Shown in pieces: positions 50,804-59,815 of a DNA stretch of 64,000 nucleotides. Both the position numbers and the translations under genes were made by a program. Under the pieces are notes generated by a model that had not been told where the DNA came from, made no database searches, and saw only the letters and a list, made by a program, of their open reading frames with translations. The DNA comes from Paenibacillus sp. Root52 (lineage in GTDB: Bacteria; Bacillota; Bacilli; Paenibacillales; Paenibacillaceae), in the NCBI RefSeq assembly GCF_001426865.1, contig NZ_LMFO01000031.1, forward strand, positions 186,001-250,000, in the 5' to 3' direction. Position 1 is the stretch's first letter, and every line of letters starts with the position of its first letter.

Positions 50804-51787
50804 CTAATCGATTCCGTTCACGCCTGAAATCGCGCTGGAAGAATCGAGCGGAGCACTGCGGTTTTTTTTCAAGGTAGAGTTGCGATACTGAAGCGGGCTT
50901 TCGCCTGTCCAGCGTTTGAACTGCCTGCTGAAATGCGACAGATGGGTATAGCCAAGCTTCCATGCAATTTCCCCTAGGGATAGATCCGGTTGTTCAATGA
51001 GAACTTTGGCTTCCTGTAATTTAAGGCTTGATAGGTATGCACGCGGTGCTCGTCCGTATACTTTACGGAAGATCTGCAGACCATATCCTGGGCTGATCCC
51101 GAACGAAGCAATAATCTGCTCTACCTTTATCGTAGATACGTTGCCATCCTTATTTCTTAGCTGAGCGTGAAAAGCCTGCTTAATCGCTTCCGCAATCGCC
51201 CCTGCGTAGTGCATAGCCGTCGGTGCGGGTGTATTGGGCGCAGATCCAGACATCGTAGAGACGGGTTCACGATCGGCTGTCTGGGACAAGAGTGCAAATA
51301 ACTCAAACATCCGTGCCTGCATTATAAACTTATCTGTCGAAGTATAAGCCTCCGTTTGTTTAATCATGCCCATCCAGCTCTCCAGTATAGCGCGCATTTT
51401 CAGATTGTCCGGTGTGCCCGCCTCGTAGATTCGACTGTGTCTGGACATCAGCTTTAATATAAATACAGGATCGTCCACATTGAAGTGGGCGCTAAAATAA
51501 GTCATGCCCGTGGTAGAGACACATTGGTTGGTATGTTTGTATCCCGGGGGAATTAAGAGAATGTCGCCTTCTTCTACCAAATGTCTATATCCGTGAATGA
51601 TACTCTCTTGTGTACCTTCCAATATGAGGAGCAGCTCGAAGCCTGGGTGTGACTCTTCTGGCATCGTCCACCCCATCTGCACTTGCTGGCTATGTGCGCC
51701 GTACAGCTTGATGTTGCAATCAATAATCGGCAGCCAGTGTGCCATTAGGTGTTGCGGCATTTCTCGAAGCTGTAATTTAGTTTCCAT
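50804..51787 (-). CDS. AraC-family regulator with cupin sensor domain
   Basis: 327 residues from the ATG at 51787, six bases after GAGGTGA; the frame runs 48 codons further up without a ribosome site. An N-terminal cupin-like sugar-sensing domain (about 25-110; FELLLILEGTQESIIHGYRH, EGDILLIPPGYKHTNQ) is followed by the AraC DNA-binding domain at about 215-315, with SFGISPGYGLQIFRKVYGRA and IAWKLGYTHLSHFSRQFKRW. It probably responds to a sugar and may act on the GH42 gene, which starts 490 bases upstream in the opposite direction; this is inference from position. Confidence 0.9.
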   Translation of the reverse strand: METKLQLREMPQHLMAHWLPIIDCNIKLYGAHSQQVQMGWTMPEESHPGFELLLILEGTQESIIHGYRHLVEEGDILLIPPGYKHTNQCVSTTGMTYFSAHFNVDDPVFILKLMSRHSRIYEAGTPDNLKMRAILESWMGMIKQTEAYTSTDKFIMQARMFELFALLSQTADREPVSTMSGSAPNTPAPTAMHYAGAIAEAIKQAFHAQLRNKDGNVSTIKVEQIIASFGISPGYGLQIFRKVYGRAPRAYLSSLKLQEAKVLIEQPDLSLGEIAWKLGYTHLSHFSRQFKRWTGESPLQYRNSTLKKNRSAPLDSSSAISGVNGID

Positions 51788-52017
51788 AACGTCACCTCGG
51801 AAAAGGGTAAAAACAACTCGCTTTGTACAATCGGCACCCTTAGTATACTTCATTATAATCAGTTTAACCCTGATATTCATAATCATTGGATTCTGGTAAG
51901 AAACTAGGGATAGCCTGCATATATAGTACACGGTTATTGCTAGTTATGTAAACGTTATCATTCACAGAGTCATGGAGTGCCTGTTGGATATGTGGAGCAT
52001 TGCCTTAATTGCTTTAA

Positions 52018-52231
52018 GTGCATGTTCAAAAAGGACGGTTTTCAGTACCAAGAAGATGGGATGAAGATAGAAATGGAGTAGCGGAGCGTAGGCAAACCTA
52101 CGTGAGTAACTACATTGTTTCTGAAGGAAACAAGCTTCGTAAGCATCCACTTATTTCGGCTGAGTCCCAACTTCGACGCTGAAATGCCTCAGGGCATCCT
52201 GTGTAATCAAAAGCGGACTTTTTGAACGACA
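52018..52231 (-). repeat. Repeat family A, inverted complete copy
   Basis: Reverse complement of the copy at 20208-20438: starts GCATGTTCAAAAAGGACGGT, contains GTAGGCAAACCTACGTGAG and GTTTCTGAAGGAAAC, ends AAGCGGACTTTTTGAAC. The 10-base CCTATAGAGG flank of the other copy is missing here. It fills most of the space between the AraC gene and the GH42 gene. Confidence 0.85.
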
Positions 52232-52277
52232 TCTTTAACGGAAGTAACATACTTTTCCCATCAGAAGGAGAATTACA

Positions 52278-54287
52278 ATGGACAAGTTATTATACGGTGT
52301 AGCTTACTACGATGAATATATGCCTTATGAGCGATTAGACCAAGATATTCAGATGATGAAGGATGCAGGAATTAACGTGGTACGGATCGCAGAGTCTACT
52401 TGGAGCACGCATGAACCACAGAACGGAGTATTTGATTTCTCTTCGGTGGATCGTGTTCTGGATGCGATGCATCAGGCGGGGATTCAGGTGATTGTAGGTA
52501 CGCCAACGTATGCGGTTCCGACATGGATGGTTAAGGAACATCCGAATGTGCTCGCAACAACGGTGCAAGGGCCAGGAAAATATGGCGCACGTCAGATCAT
52601 GGATATCACGAATCCAACCTATCTATTCTATGCAGAGCGGATTATCCGCAAGTTGATCTCTAGAGTGAGCACCCACCCAGCCGTTATTGGATATCAGACG
52701 GATAATGAGACCAAGCACTATAATACGGCAGGGGATAACGTGCAGTTACAGTTCGTCAAATATATGCGAAGCCAATTCAGCTCCTTGGACGAGCTTAACA
52801 AAGAGTTTGGACTCGACTATTGGAGTAACCGGATTAATAGCTGGGAGGATTTCCCTTCGGTTGTAGGTACGATTAATGGTAGTCTCGGTGCTGAATTTGC
52901 GAAGTTCCAGCGTCAGCTCGTGACAGACTTCTTGGCCTGGCAGGTTGGCATTGTGAATGAATACAAGCAGGAGGGGCAGTTCGTTACCCAAAACTTCGAT
53001 TTTGAATGGCGCGGTTACTCTTATGGTATTCAAGGGGATGTAGATCATTTTGCTGCATCGAAGGCTTTTGACATCACCAGCGTTGATATCTATCATCCGT
53101 CTCAGGATGATCTTACCGGGATTGAAATCTCGTTCGGCGGTGACGTTGCACGTTCGACGAAACAATCCAATTATCTGGTGTTGGAGACGGAGGCTCAGGC
53201 ATTCTGGCACTGGGTTCCTTACCCGGGACAACTCCGGCTTCAGGCGTTCAGCCACCTAGCTTCTGGCGCAAATATGGTTGCATACTGGCATTGGCATTCC
53301 CTACACAATTCGTTCGAGACGTATTGGAAAGGATTGCTTAGTCACGATTTTGAACCTAATCCAGTGTATGAAGAGGCCAAAACGATAGGTAGAGATTTTG
53401 CCAGACTCAGTCCGCAGCTCATCAATCTGAAGAAGACCAACCGTGTTGCAGTTCTGTTTAGCAATGAGTCATACACAGCGATTAAGTGGTTCGGATTTAA
53501 CTTCACCAGCGATAAAAACTATAACGACGTCGTGCGCTGGATGTACGATGAGTTGTACAAAATGAATATCGGCTGTGACCTCATCGATCCATCCGTGGAG
53601 AGTTATGAAGGATATGATGTCATCATTGTGCCTGCGCTGTACGCTGCATCAGATGCCCTACTGGAGAAGCTGAATCAATTCGTTCAGGGTGGGGGACATG
53701 TTGTCTACTCCTTCAAGAGTGGGTTCACGAATGAACATGTGAAGGTTCGCTCGACCCGTCAACCGGGAATTATCAGCGAGGCGTGCGGGATTAACTATAA
53801 TCTCTTCGTTGAGCCAAAACATGTTGCGTTGCGAGATGATCCTTTTGCCGTAGGAGAAGAGCAGAACCAAGTTCACACGTGGATGGAACTCATTACACCG
53901 ACCACAGCAGAGGTGCTGGCATGGTACGATCACCCGCACTGGGGACAATACGCTGCAATTACTCAGAACAGCTATGGTCAAGGAAAGGCAACCTATGTGG
54001 GATGCTTTACTAGCTCGGCTGTCATCCATAAGGTGCTGGAGCGTGTGATGAAAGAAGCTGGCGTATGGGGAGCAGATCAGGAGTTAGCTTTCCCAATTAT
54101 CGTGAAGACAGGTGTGAATGAGCTAGGCAACACCATTCGTTATTATTTTAATTACTCCGATCAGCCCGTTTCCTTCGTACACGCACATGACGGCGGAACC
54201 GAGCTTCTGACTGGAACTGTGATAGAGAAGGGTCAGACGATTGAACTGGAGCGATGGGGAATTCAGATTATTGAGCAACAAGGGTAG
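52278..54287 (+). CDS. Beta-galactosidase, family GH42
   Basis: 669 residues, no signal peptide, so cytoplasmic. Domain A (about 1-380) is the TIM barrel: LLYGVAYYDEYMPYERLDQD, RIAESTWSTHEPQNG, GYQTDNET with acid/base E144, and YLVLETEAQAFW with nucleophile E303. Domain B (about 390-590) is the trimerisation alpha/beta part (VAVLFSNESYTAIKWFGFN), and domain C the final beta barrel. Normal length for the family. It hydrolyses beta-galactosides, probably oligosaccharides from plant galactan brought in by the transporter at 57425-60639. An AGAAGGAGAA site precedes the ATG. Confidence 0.92.
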   Translation: MDKLLYGVAYYDEYMPYERLDQDIQMMKDAGINVVRIAESTWSTHEPQNGVFDFSSVDRVLDAMHQAGIQVIVGTPTYAVPTWMVKEHPNVLATTVQGPGKYGARQIMDITNPTYLFYAERIIRKLISRVSTHPAVIGYQTDNETKHYNTAGDNVQLQFVKYMRSQFSSLDELNKEFGLDYWSNRINSWEDFPSVVGTINGSLGAEFAKFQRQLVTDFLAWQVGIVNEYKQEGQFVTQNFDFEWRGYSYGIQGDVDHFAASKAFDITSVDIYHPSQDDLTGIEISFGGDVARSTKQSNYLVLETEAQAFWHWVPYPGQLRLQAFSHLASGANMVAYWHWHSLHNSFETYWKGLLSHDFEPNPVYEEAKTIGRDFARLSPQLINLKKTNRVAVLFSNESYTAIKWFGFNFTSDKNYNDVVRWMYDELYKMNIGCDLIDPSVESYEGYDVIIVPALYAASDALLEKLNQFVQGGGHVVYSFKSGFTNEHVKVRSTRQPGIISEACGINYNLFVEPKHVALRDDPFAVGEEQNQVHTWMELITPTTAEVLAWYDHPHWGQYAAITQNSYGQGKATYVGCFTSSAVIHKVLERVMKEAGVWGADQELAFPIIVKTGVNELGNTIRYYFNYSDQPVSFVHAHDGGTELLTGTVIEKGQTIELERWGIQIIEQQG

Positions 54288-54312
54288 CTAGCACGCCGCA
54301 TAATAATTGAAA

Positions 54313-54365
54313 ACAAAAGACCAAGACGCCCTCGGCAATATGCTGGGGCGTTTGTCTTATTTTTG
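54313..54365 (+). terminator. Terminator between GH42 and the kinase gene
   Basis: AAGACGCCC pairs with GGGCGTTTGTCTT (three-base bulge) across CTCGGCAATATGCTG; TTATTTTTG follows. It ends 17 bases before the kinase start. Confidence 0.7.
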
Positions 54366-54381
54366 CTTGGGAGTGGGCGCC

Positions 54382-56172
54382 GTGTTAATCGAGCTTTATC
54401 GAAAACTTACAGATCCGTTCAAACGCAGCATTCGCAACAAATTGATTCTCACAATGGCACTGCTTGCCGTGCTGCCTGTCATTATCATGACGGCGATGGC
54501 TGCGGAGAATACTCGTTCTTCCATGGAAGAGGAGATTATGCAAACGAACCGTGCCAATATGAACTGGGCTTCGATCTATCTGGGCGAGCAATTCGCTCGG
54601 ATGAATAATATCGTTTACTCCATCCAGATCAGTGATGAGGTTCACCAATACCTTGCATTAAATAAGGATGCTTCGGCGGCAAGTCGGTTTGATGAGCAAA
54701 AGTCCATGTTCAATATGTTAAACAGTGTCTATTACTCCGCTGGAAATTATGTATTTGGTGTGGAGCTGTATTTGAAGGAATTAGGTACGCTGTTCACCTT
54801 CAACTCGATGGAGAGTCGCATCAAAACCGTTACTGAAATTCCGAAGGGGTATCGTGAGCTTTTTGATCAGCATAAGGACTTTACCATCAACAATGATGAG
54901 AGTGACCCGGATAAGTTTCATATGACTCGCAGCATGAACCGATTTGAGGATCAGGAGCAGATCGGGGCGATTAGTCTTGAAGTGAAATGGGCTGAATTCA
55001 ATCAAACGCTGGAACTGCTGGACACTCGGGGAGATTACTCGGTGTACATCGCAGATCGGTCAGGGACGGTGCTCTATCAGCCTGACCGCATGCAACCGCC
55101 GTCAACGGAGGCACTGCAACAAGTGGCGAAATCTATCGACGAATCAGGTTTGATTCGTACAGCCAACTCATACGTATTTTATAACTCCATTGAGCCATCA
55201 GGGCTGCGCCTTATCAAAGTTGTACCTACCCATGTCATTAATGAGAGTGCGTTGGAAACGATGAAATACGGGCTTGTGGTGGGCGGACTAGCTGCTGTAT
55301 TTTCCATTGGGATTGCTGTTCTCGTGGCATGGCGCACCTCGAAACCAATTGTTAGACTGGCCAATTCCATGAAAGGCATTCGGCTTATCAAGGATAAGGA
55401 AGTGGTTCGCAGTGGACGGGTGGATGAGATTGGATTGCTGGAGAAAAATCTACATGGCATGGCGAGTCGCATCCGAGAGCATATTCGGGATAATTATTTA
55501 ATGAATTTAGAGAAACAGACAGCGGAGCTCAAAGCGTTGCAATCACAGATTCATCCTCATTTTCTTCAAAATACATTACAGATGATCGGCGGCATGATTT
55601 ATTCGCAGAAACCGGAGGACAGCTACAGAGTCATTCGTGCATTAAGCGAGATGTTCCGCTATATCGTCAGAGCTCCGGATGGTCTTGTGCCGCTCCAGTC
55701 TGAGTTAGATCAATTGGAGCACTATATGTTGATCCAGAAACAGCGATTTGCGAGCAAGCTGGAATACAACATGGAGATGGATGGTGCTATCGGTGACTGT
55801 TATATTCCTAAGTTATCTCTACAACCTATCGTGGAGAATGCCTTTGTCCATGGTTTGGAGAAGAAGCAGGGGGAGTGGAGATTACGCGTCGAGGTGATCC
55901 GAGAGCATGATGAGGTACTTATTCGAATCAGTGATAATGGCGTTGGGATCGATCAGGAGAAATTAAGTGAGATGCAATTGAGACTGTCCAGGATGTCTCA
56001 ACAGGGAGATCGTGTCTGGAGCACAGGTACAAGCATTGGTCTTGTGAATGCTGCGTCACGGATCGTAATGCATTTCGGGCCTGCATATGGCATGAGCATT
56101 GAAAGTGAGCAAGGACAGGGCACGAGCGTGATGATTCGGATTCCCTGTTCTACAGGAGGCGAACGCTTATGA
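54382..56172 (+). CDS. Sensor histidine kinase, YesM family
   Basis: 596 residues from GTG 54382, with GGGAGTGG just upstream; the open frame extends back through the terminator. Helix 1 at about 21-43, extracellular dCache-like sensor (about 45-290), helix 2 at about 295-320, then HAMP. The kinase core has SQIHPHFLQNTLQMIGG with H393, IVENAFVHGLEKKQ, ISDNGVGID and GIGLVNAASRI-like G2 box. It overlaps the regulator gene by four bases (ATGA), a classical kinase-regulator pair. It probably senses galacto-oligosaccharide outside the cell. Confidence 0.93.
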   Translation: MLIELYRKLTDPFKRSIRNKLILTMALLAVLPVIIMTAMAAENTRSSMEEEIMQTNRANMNWASIYLGEQFARMNNIVYSIQISDEVHQYLALNKDASAASRFDEQKSMFNMLNSVYYSAGNYVFGVELYLKELGTLFTFNSMESRIKTVTEIPKGYRELFDQHKDFTINNDESDPDKFHMTRSMNRFEDQEQIGAISLEVKWAEFNQTLELLDTRGDYSVYIADRSGTVLYQPDRMQPPSTEALQQVAKSIDESGLIRTANSYVFYNSIEPSGLRLIKVVPTHVINESALETMKYGLVVGGLAAVFSIGIAVLVAWRTSKPIVRLANSMKGIRLIKDKEVVRSGRVDEIGLLEKNLHGMASRIREHIRDNYLMNLEKQTAELKALQSQIHPHFLQNTLQMIGGMIYSQKPEDSYRVIRALSEMFRYIVRAPDGLVPLQSELDQLEHYMLIQKQRFASKLEYNMEMDGAIGDCYIPKLSLQPIVENAFVHGLEKKQGEWRLRVEVIREHDEVLIRISDNGVGIDQEKLSEMQLRLSRMSQQGDRVWSTGTSIGLVNAASRIVMHFGPAYGMSIESEQGQGTSVMIRIPCSTGGERL

Positions 56173-57266
56173 ATAAAGAGCAAATGCAGTACAAAGTGTT
56201 GCTCGTAGACGACGAGCCGTGGAATCGTGATATTTTACGCAACCTGGGGGCGTGGGCAGAGCTAGGCATGATTGTAGCTGGTGAAGCAGAGGACGGTCAG
56301 GAGGCGCTCCAGTTGATCGGACAACTTCAGCCTCATATCATCATTACGGACATGCGAATGCCCGGTACAGACGGTGTAGAACTGCTACAGACGTTAAGTG
56401 CACAGTATCCAATGATCAAAGTGATTGTGGTCAGTGGGTATGACGATTTTAATTATGCGAAGCATGCCATCCGTCACCGTGCGGCAGATTACTTATTGAA
56501 GCCTGTGAATCCAGAAGAGTTAAATGCGGTATTAGCCAAGTGTCAACGAGAACTGGAAAAGACAGCATACGGGCCTGAATCCTGGGAGCCTTATTCATCT
56601 GCCTTTGCTAGTGAGTTTGCGGTATTTCAGCATCAGCTCAGGCTGCGCTTCAACGACCTGAATACTGCGGGACTTCTAGAATTGTTCCAACAGCTTGAGA
56701 GCACATTGATGGGTACGGAGATTCACAGACCGCAGCAACTAGGACGGATTGTATACGAATTGCAGACCTTGCTTACAGAGCTATGTGGAACCAATGCGTT
56801 GTGTGAGCAGCAGCCTTCCTCCGCTGTGTTGCCTCCCGCTCATATTCTATCCTCCATCTCGACTGCTGTGGAATGGGTGGCTGCTTCCTATGAACAAGCG
56901 TTGGAACAACTGATTGCACAGCGCAAATTCAAGAATCGATTGAATCTGGATGAAGTGAAGCAATATATCGAACAGCATTGCATGGAGCTAATAACATTAG
57001 AGCAGCTTGCGCAGATCTTTTTTGTCAGCAAGGAATATATGAGTAAGGTGTACAAGCGCGAATATGGCGTGAATGTGAGTGATTATATCGTACAACTGCG
57101 CATGGCGAGAGCCAAGGAGTGGGTGCTAGATGACCAGGTTCCATTCAAACATATTGCAGAAATGACTGGATATGAGGACGTATCGTACTTTTACCGTGTA
57201 TTCAAAAAACACTTTGGACTGTCGCCTGGTGAGATGCGTAAAGGTCATACGAATTCATTCGACTAA
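56169..57266 (+). CDS. AraC-type response regulator, YesN family
   Basis: 365 residues. Receiver domain (about 8-125): LLVDDEPWNRDILRNLGAWA, phosphorylation site D61 in IIITDMRMPG, and Lys in DYLLKPVN. Linker about 130-255; AraC domain about 265-360 with LAQIFFVSKEYMSKVYKREY and IAEMTGYEDVSYFYRVFKKH. The linker is short compared with the regulator at 18500. It is coupled to the kinase by ATGA overlap with AGGAGG in the kinase tail. Its probable target is the promoter before the binding protein gene at 57425. Confidence 0.93.
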   Translation: MNKEQMQYKVLLVDDEPWNRDILRNLGAWAELGMIVAGEAEDGQEALQLIGQLQPHIIITDMRMPGTDGVELLQTLSAQYPMIKVIVVSGYDDFNYAKHAIRHRAADYLLKPVNPEELNAVLAKCQRELEKTAYGPESWEPYSSAFASEFAVFQHQLRLRFNDLNTAGLLELFQQLESTLMGTEIHRPQQLGRIVYELQTLLTELCGTNALCEQQPSSAVLPPAHILSSISTAVEWVAASYEQALEQLIAQRKFKNRLNLDEVKQYIEQHCMELITLEQLAQIFFVSKEYMSKVYKREYGVNVSDYIVQLRMARAKEWVLDDQVPFKHIAEMTGYEDVSYFYRVFKKHFGLSPGEMRKGHTNSFD

Positions 57267-57350
57267 TGACATGTCGTACACTCGCGTTTCCAGAATCGTT
57301 ACTTGGATTAAGGTTTAAAATAATCCAATACATGAGTCTAATTTTGTCCA

Positions 57351-57380
57351 ATGAAGCGCTTACATTTAGTGATATATAAT
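57351..57380 (+). promoter_or_regulatory. Promoter with cre-like box before the binding protein gene
   Basis: ATGAAGCGCTTACA (57351-57364) matches the cre consensus at all but the first base and lies just before TATAAT (57375-57380), over the -35 region. CcpA binding would repress the transporter operon. Confidence 0.65.
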
Positions 57381-57424
57381 AATCCCATGAAAGACAAAGC
57401 AGTCACACCGGGAGGTCATAAGAG

Positions 57425-58705
57425 ATGAAGATATGGAAAAGCGTAGCGAGTGCGGTTCTGGTAAGCGTTCTGCTGGCAGGTTGCGGTTCCAATGCGGGTA
57501 CAGAAAGTTCGGAGGGAGGCACTGCAGCAGGAAGCACCGTTTCGCTCAAAATATTCGTCGCACAACCACGGCTGAAAGAACACTACGATAAATATATAGA
57601 ACAGTTCAAAGCCAAGGAGAAAGCTGAGAAAAATATTGAAGTGAACGTGCAGCTGGAGATGCCACCAGCAGATAATGCAGCCCAGATCCTCAAAACACGT
57701 CTTGCCTCCAATGATGCACCAGACGTATTCGCCCTTCATGCTGTTAACGAGATTCCACCTTTCAGTAAGGCGGGGTACTTGGAGGATCTATCCGGGCAAC
57801 CGTTCGTGGATAAGCTGCTCGATTCGGTTAAACCATCGGTTACTGATTCAAGTGGGAAAGTCGTAGCGGTTCCTTTGGAAACGTTATCATGGGGATACCT
57901 CTATAACAAGGATATTTTCGAAGAGCAAGGGTTGGAAGTACCAACGACCTTAACTGAGATGAAAGCAGTGGTAGAGAAGCTGAAGTCAGCAGGCATTACA
58001 CCATTTGAACTTTCTTACAAAGAGGCTTGGGTTCCTCAGCTCTTCTTGCCGCTTACAGTAGGCGCGCTGTCACAGACGGATCACAAGGATTTCTTAGATA
58101 AAATGAATCAAGATCAAGGTTCATTCTCGGACATGAAGGCAATCTTTGATATCTTCGATCTGGTCACAGCTAATGGTACAGAACGAGCGTTGGAAGTAGG
58201 GCCAGACGATGCAGCAGCAGCCTTTGCAACAGGCAAAGCAGCAATGTGGGTACAGGGACCGTGGTATGCAGAGACAATCTTAAAGTCTAACCCGGATATG
58301 AACTTTGGTGTGGCACCGATGCCGATCGACGACAACCCGGACAATACAAAGATTAACCTGAGTACCTCTACTTCACTAGCCGTATCCTCTTCAAGTAAAA
58401 ACAAAGAAGTGGCGCTCGATTTTGTAAACTATGTTCTCGATGACAAGGATTCTAGCGGCTTCTATGAGGCTTTGAAATTCAATCCTGTGGCTAAAATTCA
58501 TGACTTCAAGAGCTTCCCTTGGGTTGACGATGCGCTGAAATATGTGAATGAAGGCAAGGCTTATCAAGACCCGGCCGTTCCTCAAGCGGTCAAAGATGAG
58601 TCTGGTAAAGTATTGCAAGGCTACTACTCCGGTCAGTTGAATCAGCAGCAGGTTATCGATGCACTCGACAAGGCATGGAAGTCCTACAACAAAGTCAACA
58701 AGTAA
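57425..58705 (+). CDS. Sugar-binding lipoprotein, CUT1 family
   Basis: 426 residues. Signal peptide MKIWKSVASAVLVSVLLAGC with lipidated C20. Mature binding-protein features: LKIFVAQPRLKEHYDKYIEQ, DAPDVFALHAVNEI, VPLETLSWGYLYNKDIFEEQ, AAFATGKAAMWVQGPW and NKEVALDFVNYVLDD. It supplies the two permeases downstream (58931 and 59812). It starts behind GGGAGGTCATAAGAG. A large hairpin and a family A remnant separate it from the permease genes, which would allow more binding protein than permease to be made. Confidence 0.93.
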   Translation: MKIWKSVASAVLVSVLLAGCGSNAGTESSEGGTAAGSTVSLKIFVAQPRLKEHYDKYIEQFKAKEKAEKNIEVNVQLEMPPADNAAQILKTRLASNDAPDVFALHAVNEIPPFSKAGYLEDLSGQPFVDKLLDSVKPSVTDSSGKVVAVPLETLSWGYLYNKDIFEEQGLEVPTTLTEMKAVVEKLKSAGITPFELSYKEAWVPQLFLPLTVGALSQTDHKDFLDKMNQDQGSFSDMKAIFDIFDLVTANGTERALEVGPDDAAAAFATGKAAMWVQGPWYAETILKSNPDMNFGVAPMPIDDNPDNTKINLSTSTSLAVSSSSKNKEVALDFVNYVLDDKDSSGFYEALKFNPVAKIHDFKSFPWVDDALKYVNEGKAYQDPAVPQAVKDESGKVLQGYYSGQLNQQQVIDALDKAWKSYNKVNK

Positions 58706-58709
58706 GGAG

Positions 58710-58798
58710 CTGCGAGTAACTTCGTACCCGCTATTGTTGGCAAAATCTCGCGGTCTGGGAGTTTTGTCAACAAATTAGCGGTACTTTATTCTTCGCAG
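58710..58798 (+). promoter_or_regulatory. Long inverted repeat between binding protein and permease genes
   Basis: CTGCGA (58711-58716) pairs with TCGCAG (58793-58798), GTACCCGCTA with TAGCGGTAC, and TTGTTGGCAAAA with TTTTGTCAACAA, giving an extended imperfect hairpin over nearly 90 bases. No T-run follows, so partial termination or mRNA protection is more likely than full termination. Confidence 0.7.
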
Positions 58799-58862
58799 TC
58801 CCTAAGCAGATGAAACGGCTGGCAGAACGTACTTCGTTCCCCCGTTCACACTAAGTCTGTTT

Positions 58863-58910
58863 ATGGAGGTTGTTCAAAAGCTGAAAACCGCCTTTTTGAA
58901 CACGCACTTA
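58863..58910 (+). repeat. Repeat family A, end-only remnant
   Basis: GGAGGTTGTTCAAAAGCTGA then AAACCGCCTTTTTGAACACG: both terminal inverted repeats are present with the interior of about 180 bases removed. Confidence 0.8.
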
Positions 58911-58930
58911 CAGTAAAAGGGGGAGATTCT

Positions 58931-59815
58931 ATGGCTACGAATGTGTTCAAGAAGTATCTGTCATTGCTTGCGTTCACTGCGCCTGCCTTTGTCATCTATG
59001 CGATATTCCTGCTGATCCCGACATTTAGCGGTATGTTTTATAGCTTGACGGACTGGAACGGACTTAATCGGGATTATAGCTTTATCGGTCTAAGTAACTT
59101 TATCGAACTATTTAAGGAAGACCCTGACTTTCTGAATTCCTTGTGGTTCACGATGAAGTATGTGGTGTTTATGCTTATCCTGCAAAATGGGATTGCTTTA
59201 CTGCTCGCCGTATTCATTGAGACACGGACACGCAGCAAAGGATTGTTCCGAACCTTGTTTTTCATGCCAAACATGATTAGTACAATCATCAGTGCATTTA
59301 TGTGGACATTTATATTCTCTCAAGTTCTGCCGCAGCTAGCAGAGAAACTCGCTTTTTCTCTGCTAGACCAGCAATGGTTGGGTGATCCGAAGGTATCCTT
59401 TTACTCCATCATCATCGTGTCGCTCTGGAATGGTGTAGGGTATATGATGATCATCTATCTTGCTGCATTACAAGGTGTCCCGAAGAGCCTGAAGGAAGCT
59501 GCCACGATCGATGGGGCAAATGCATTCCAAGTGTTACGTAATGTCGTTATGCCGATGATTACCCATGCAATAACCATCTGTTTCTTCCTGACATTGAACG
59601 GTGCCTTCAAAGTATTTGAAGTGGTGTATGGTCTGACAGGCGGTGGTCCAGGTAGAGCGACACAGGTTATTACGATGAACATCTATGAAGAGGCATTCTC
59701 TAATAACTTCAGATATGGATATGCGAGTGCCAAATCGGTTGTGCTGTTCATCATCGTTCTGATCTTCACATTGATTCAGATTACGGTGATGAAGAAGAAA
59801 GAGGTGGAAGCATGA
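58931..59815 (+). CDS. Sugar ABC transporter permease, MalF/UgpA-like
   Basis: 294 residues behind AGGGGGAG. Six membrane segments: LAFTAPAFVIYAIFLLIPTF begins the first. The EAA loop for ATPase contact is EAATIDGANAFQVLRNVVMP at about 194-213. TGGGPGRATQVITMNIYEEA is the conserved stretch of MalF-type subunits. Overlaps the next gene by four bases (ATGA). Partner of the permease at 59812 and the binding protein at 57425. Confidence 0.94.
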   Translation: MATNVFKKYLSLLAFTAPAFVIYAIFLLIPTFSGMFYSLTDWNGLNRDYSFIGLSNFIELFKEDPDFLNSLWFTMKYVVFMLILQNGIALLLAVFIETRTRSKGLFRTLFFMPNMISTIISAFMWTFIFSQVLPQLAEKLAFSLLDQQWLGDPKVSFYSIIIVSLWNGVGYMMIIYLAALQGVPKSLKEAATIDGANAFQVLRNVVMPMITHAITICFFLTLNGAFKVFEVVYGLTGGGPGRATQVITMNIYEEAFSNNFRYGYASAKSVVLFIIVLIFTLIQITVMKKKEVEA

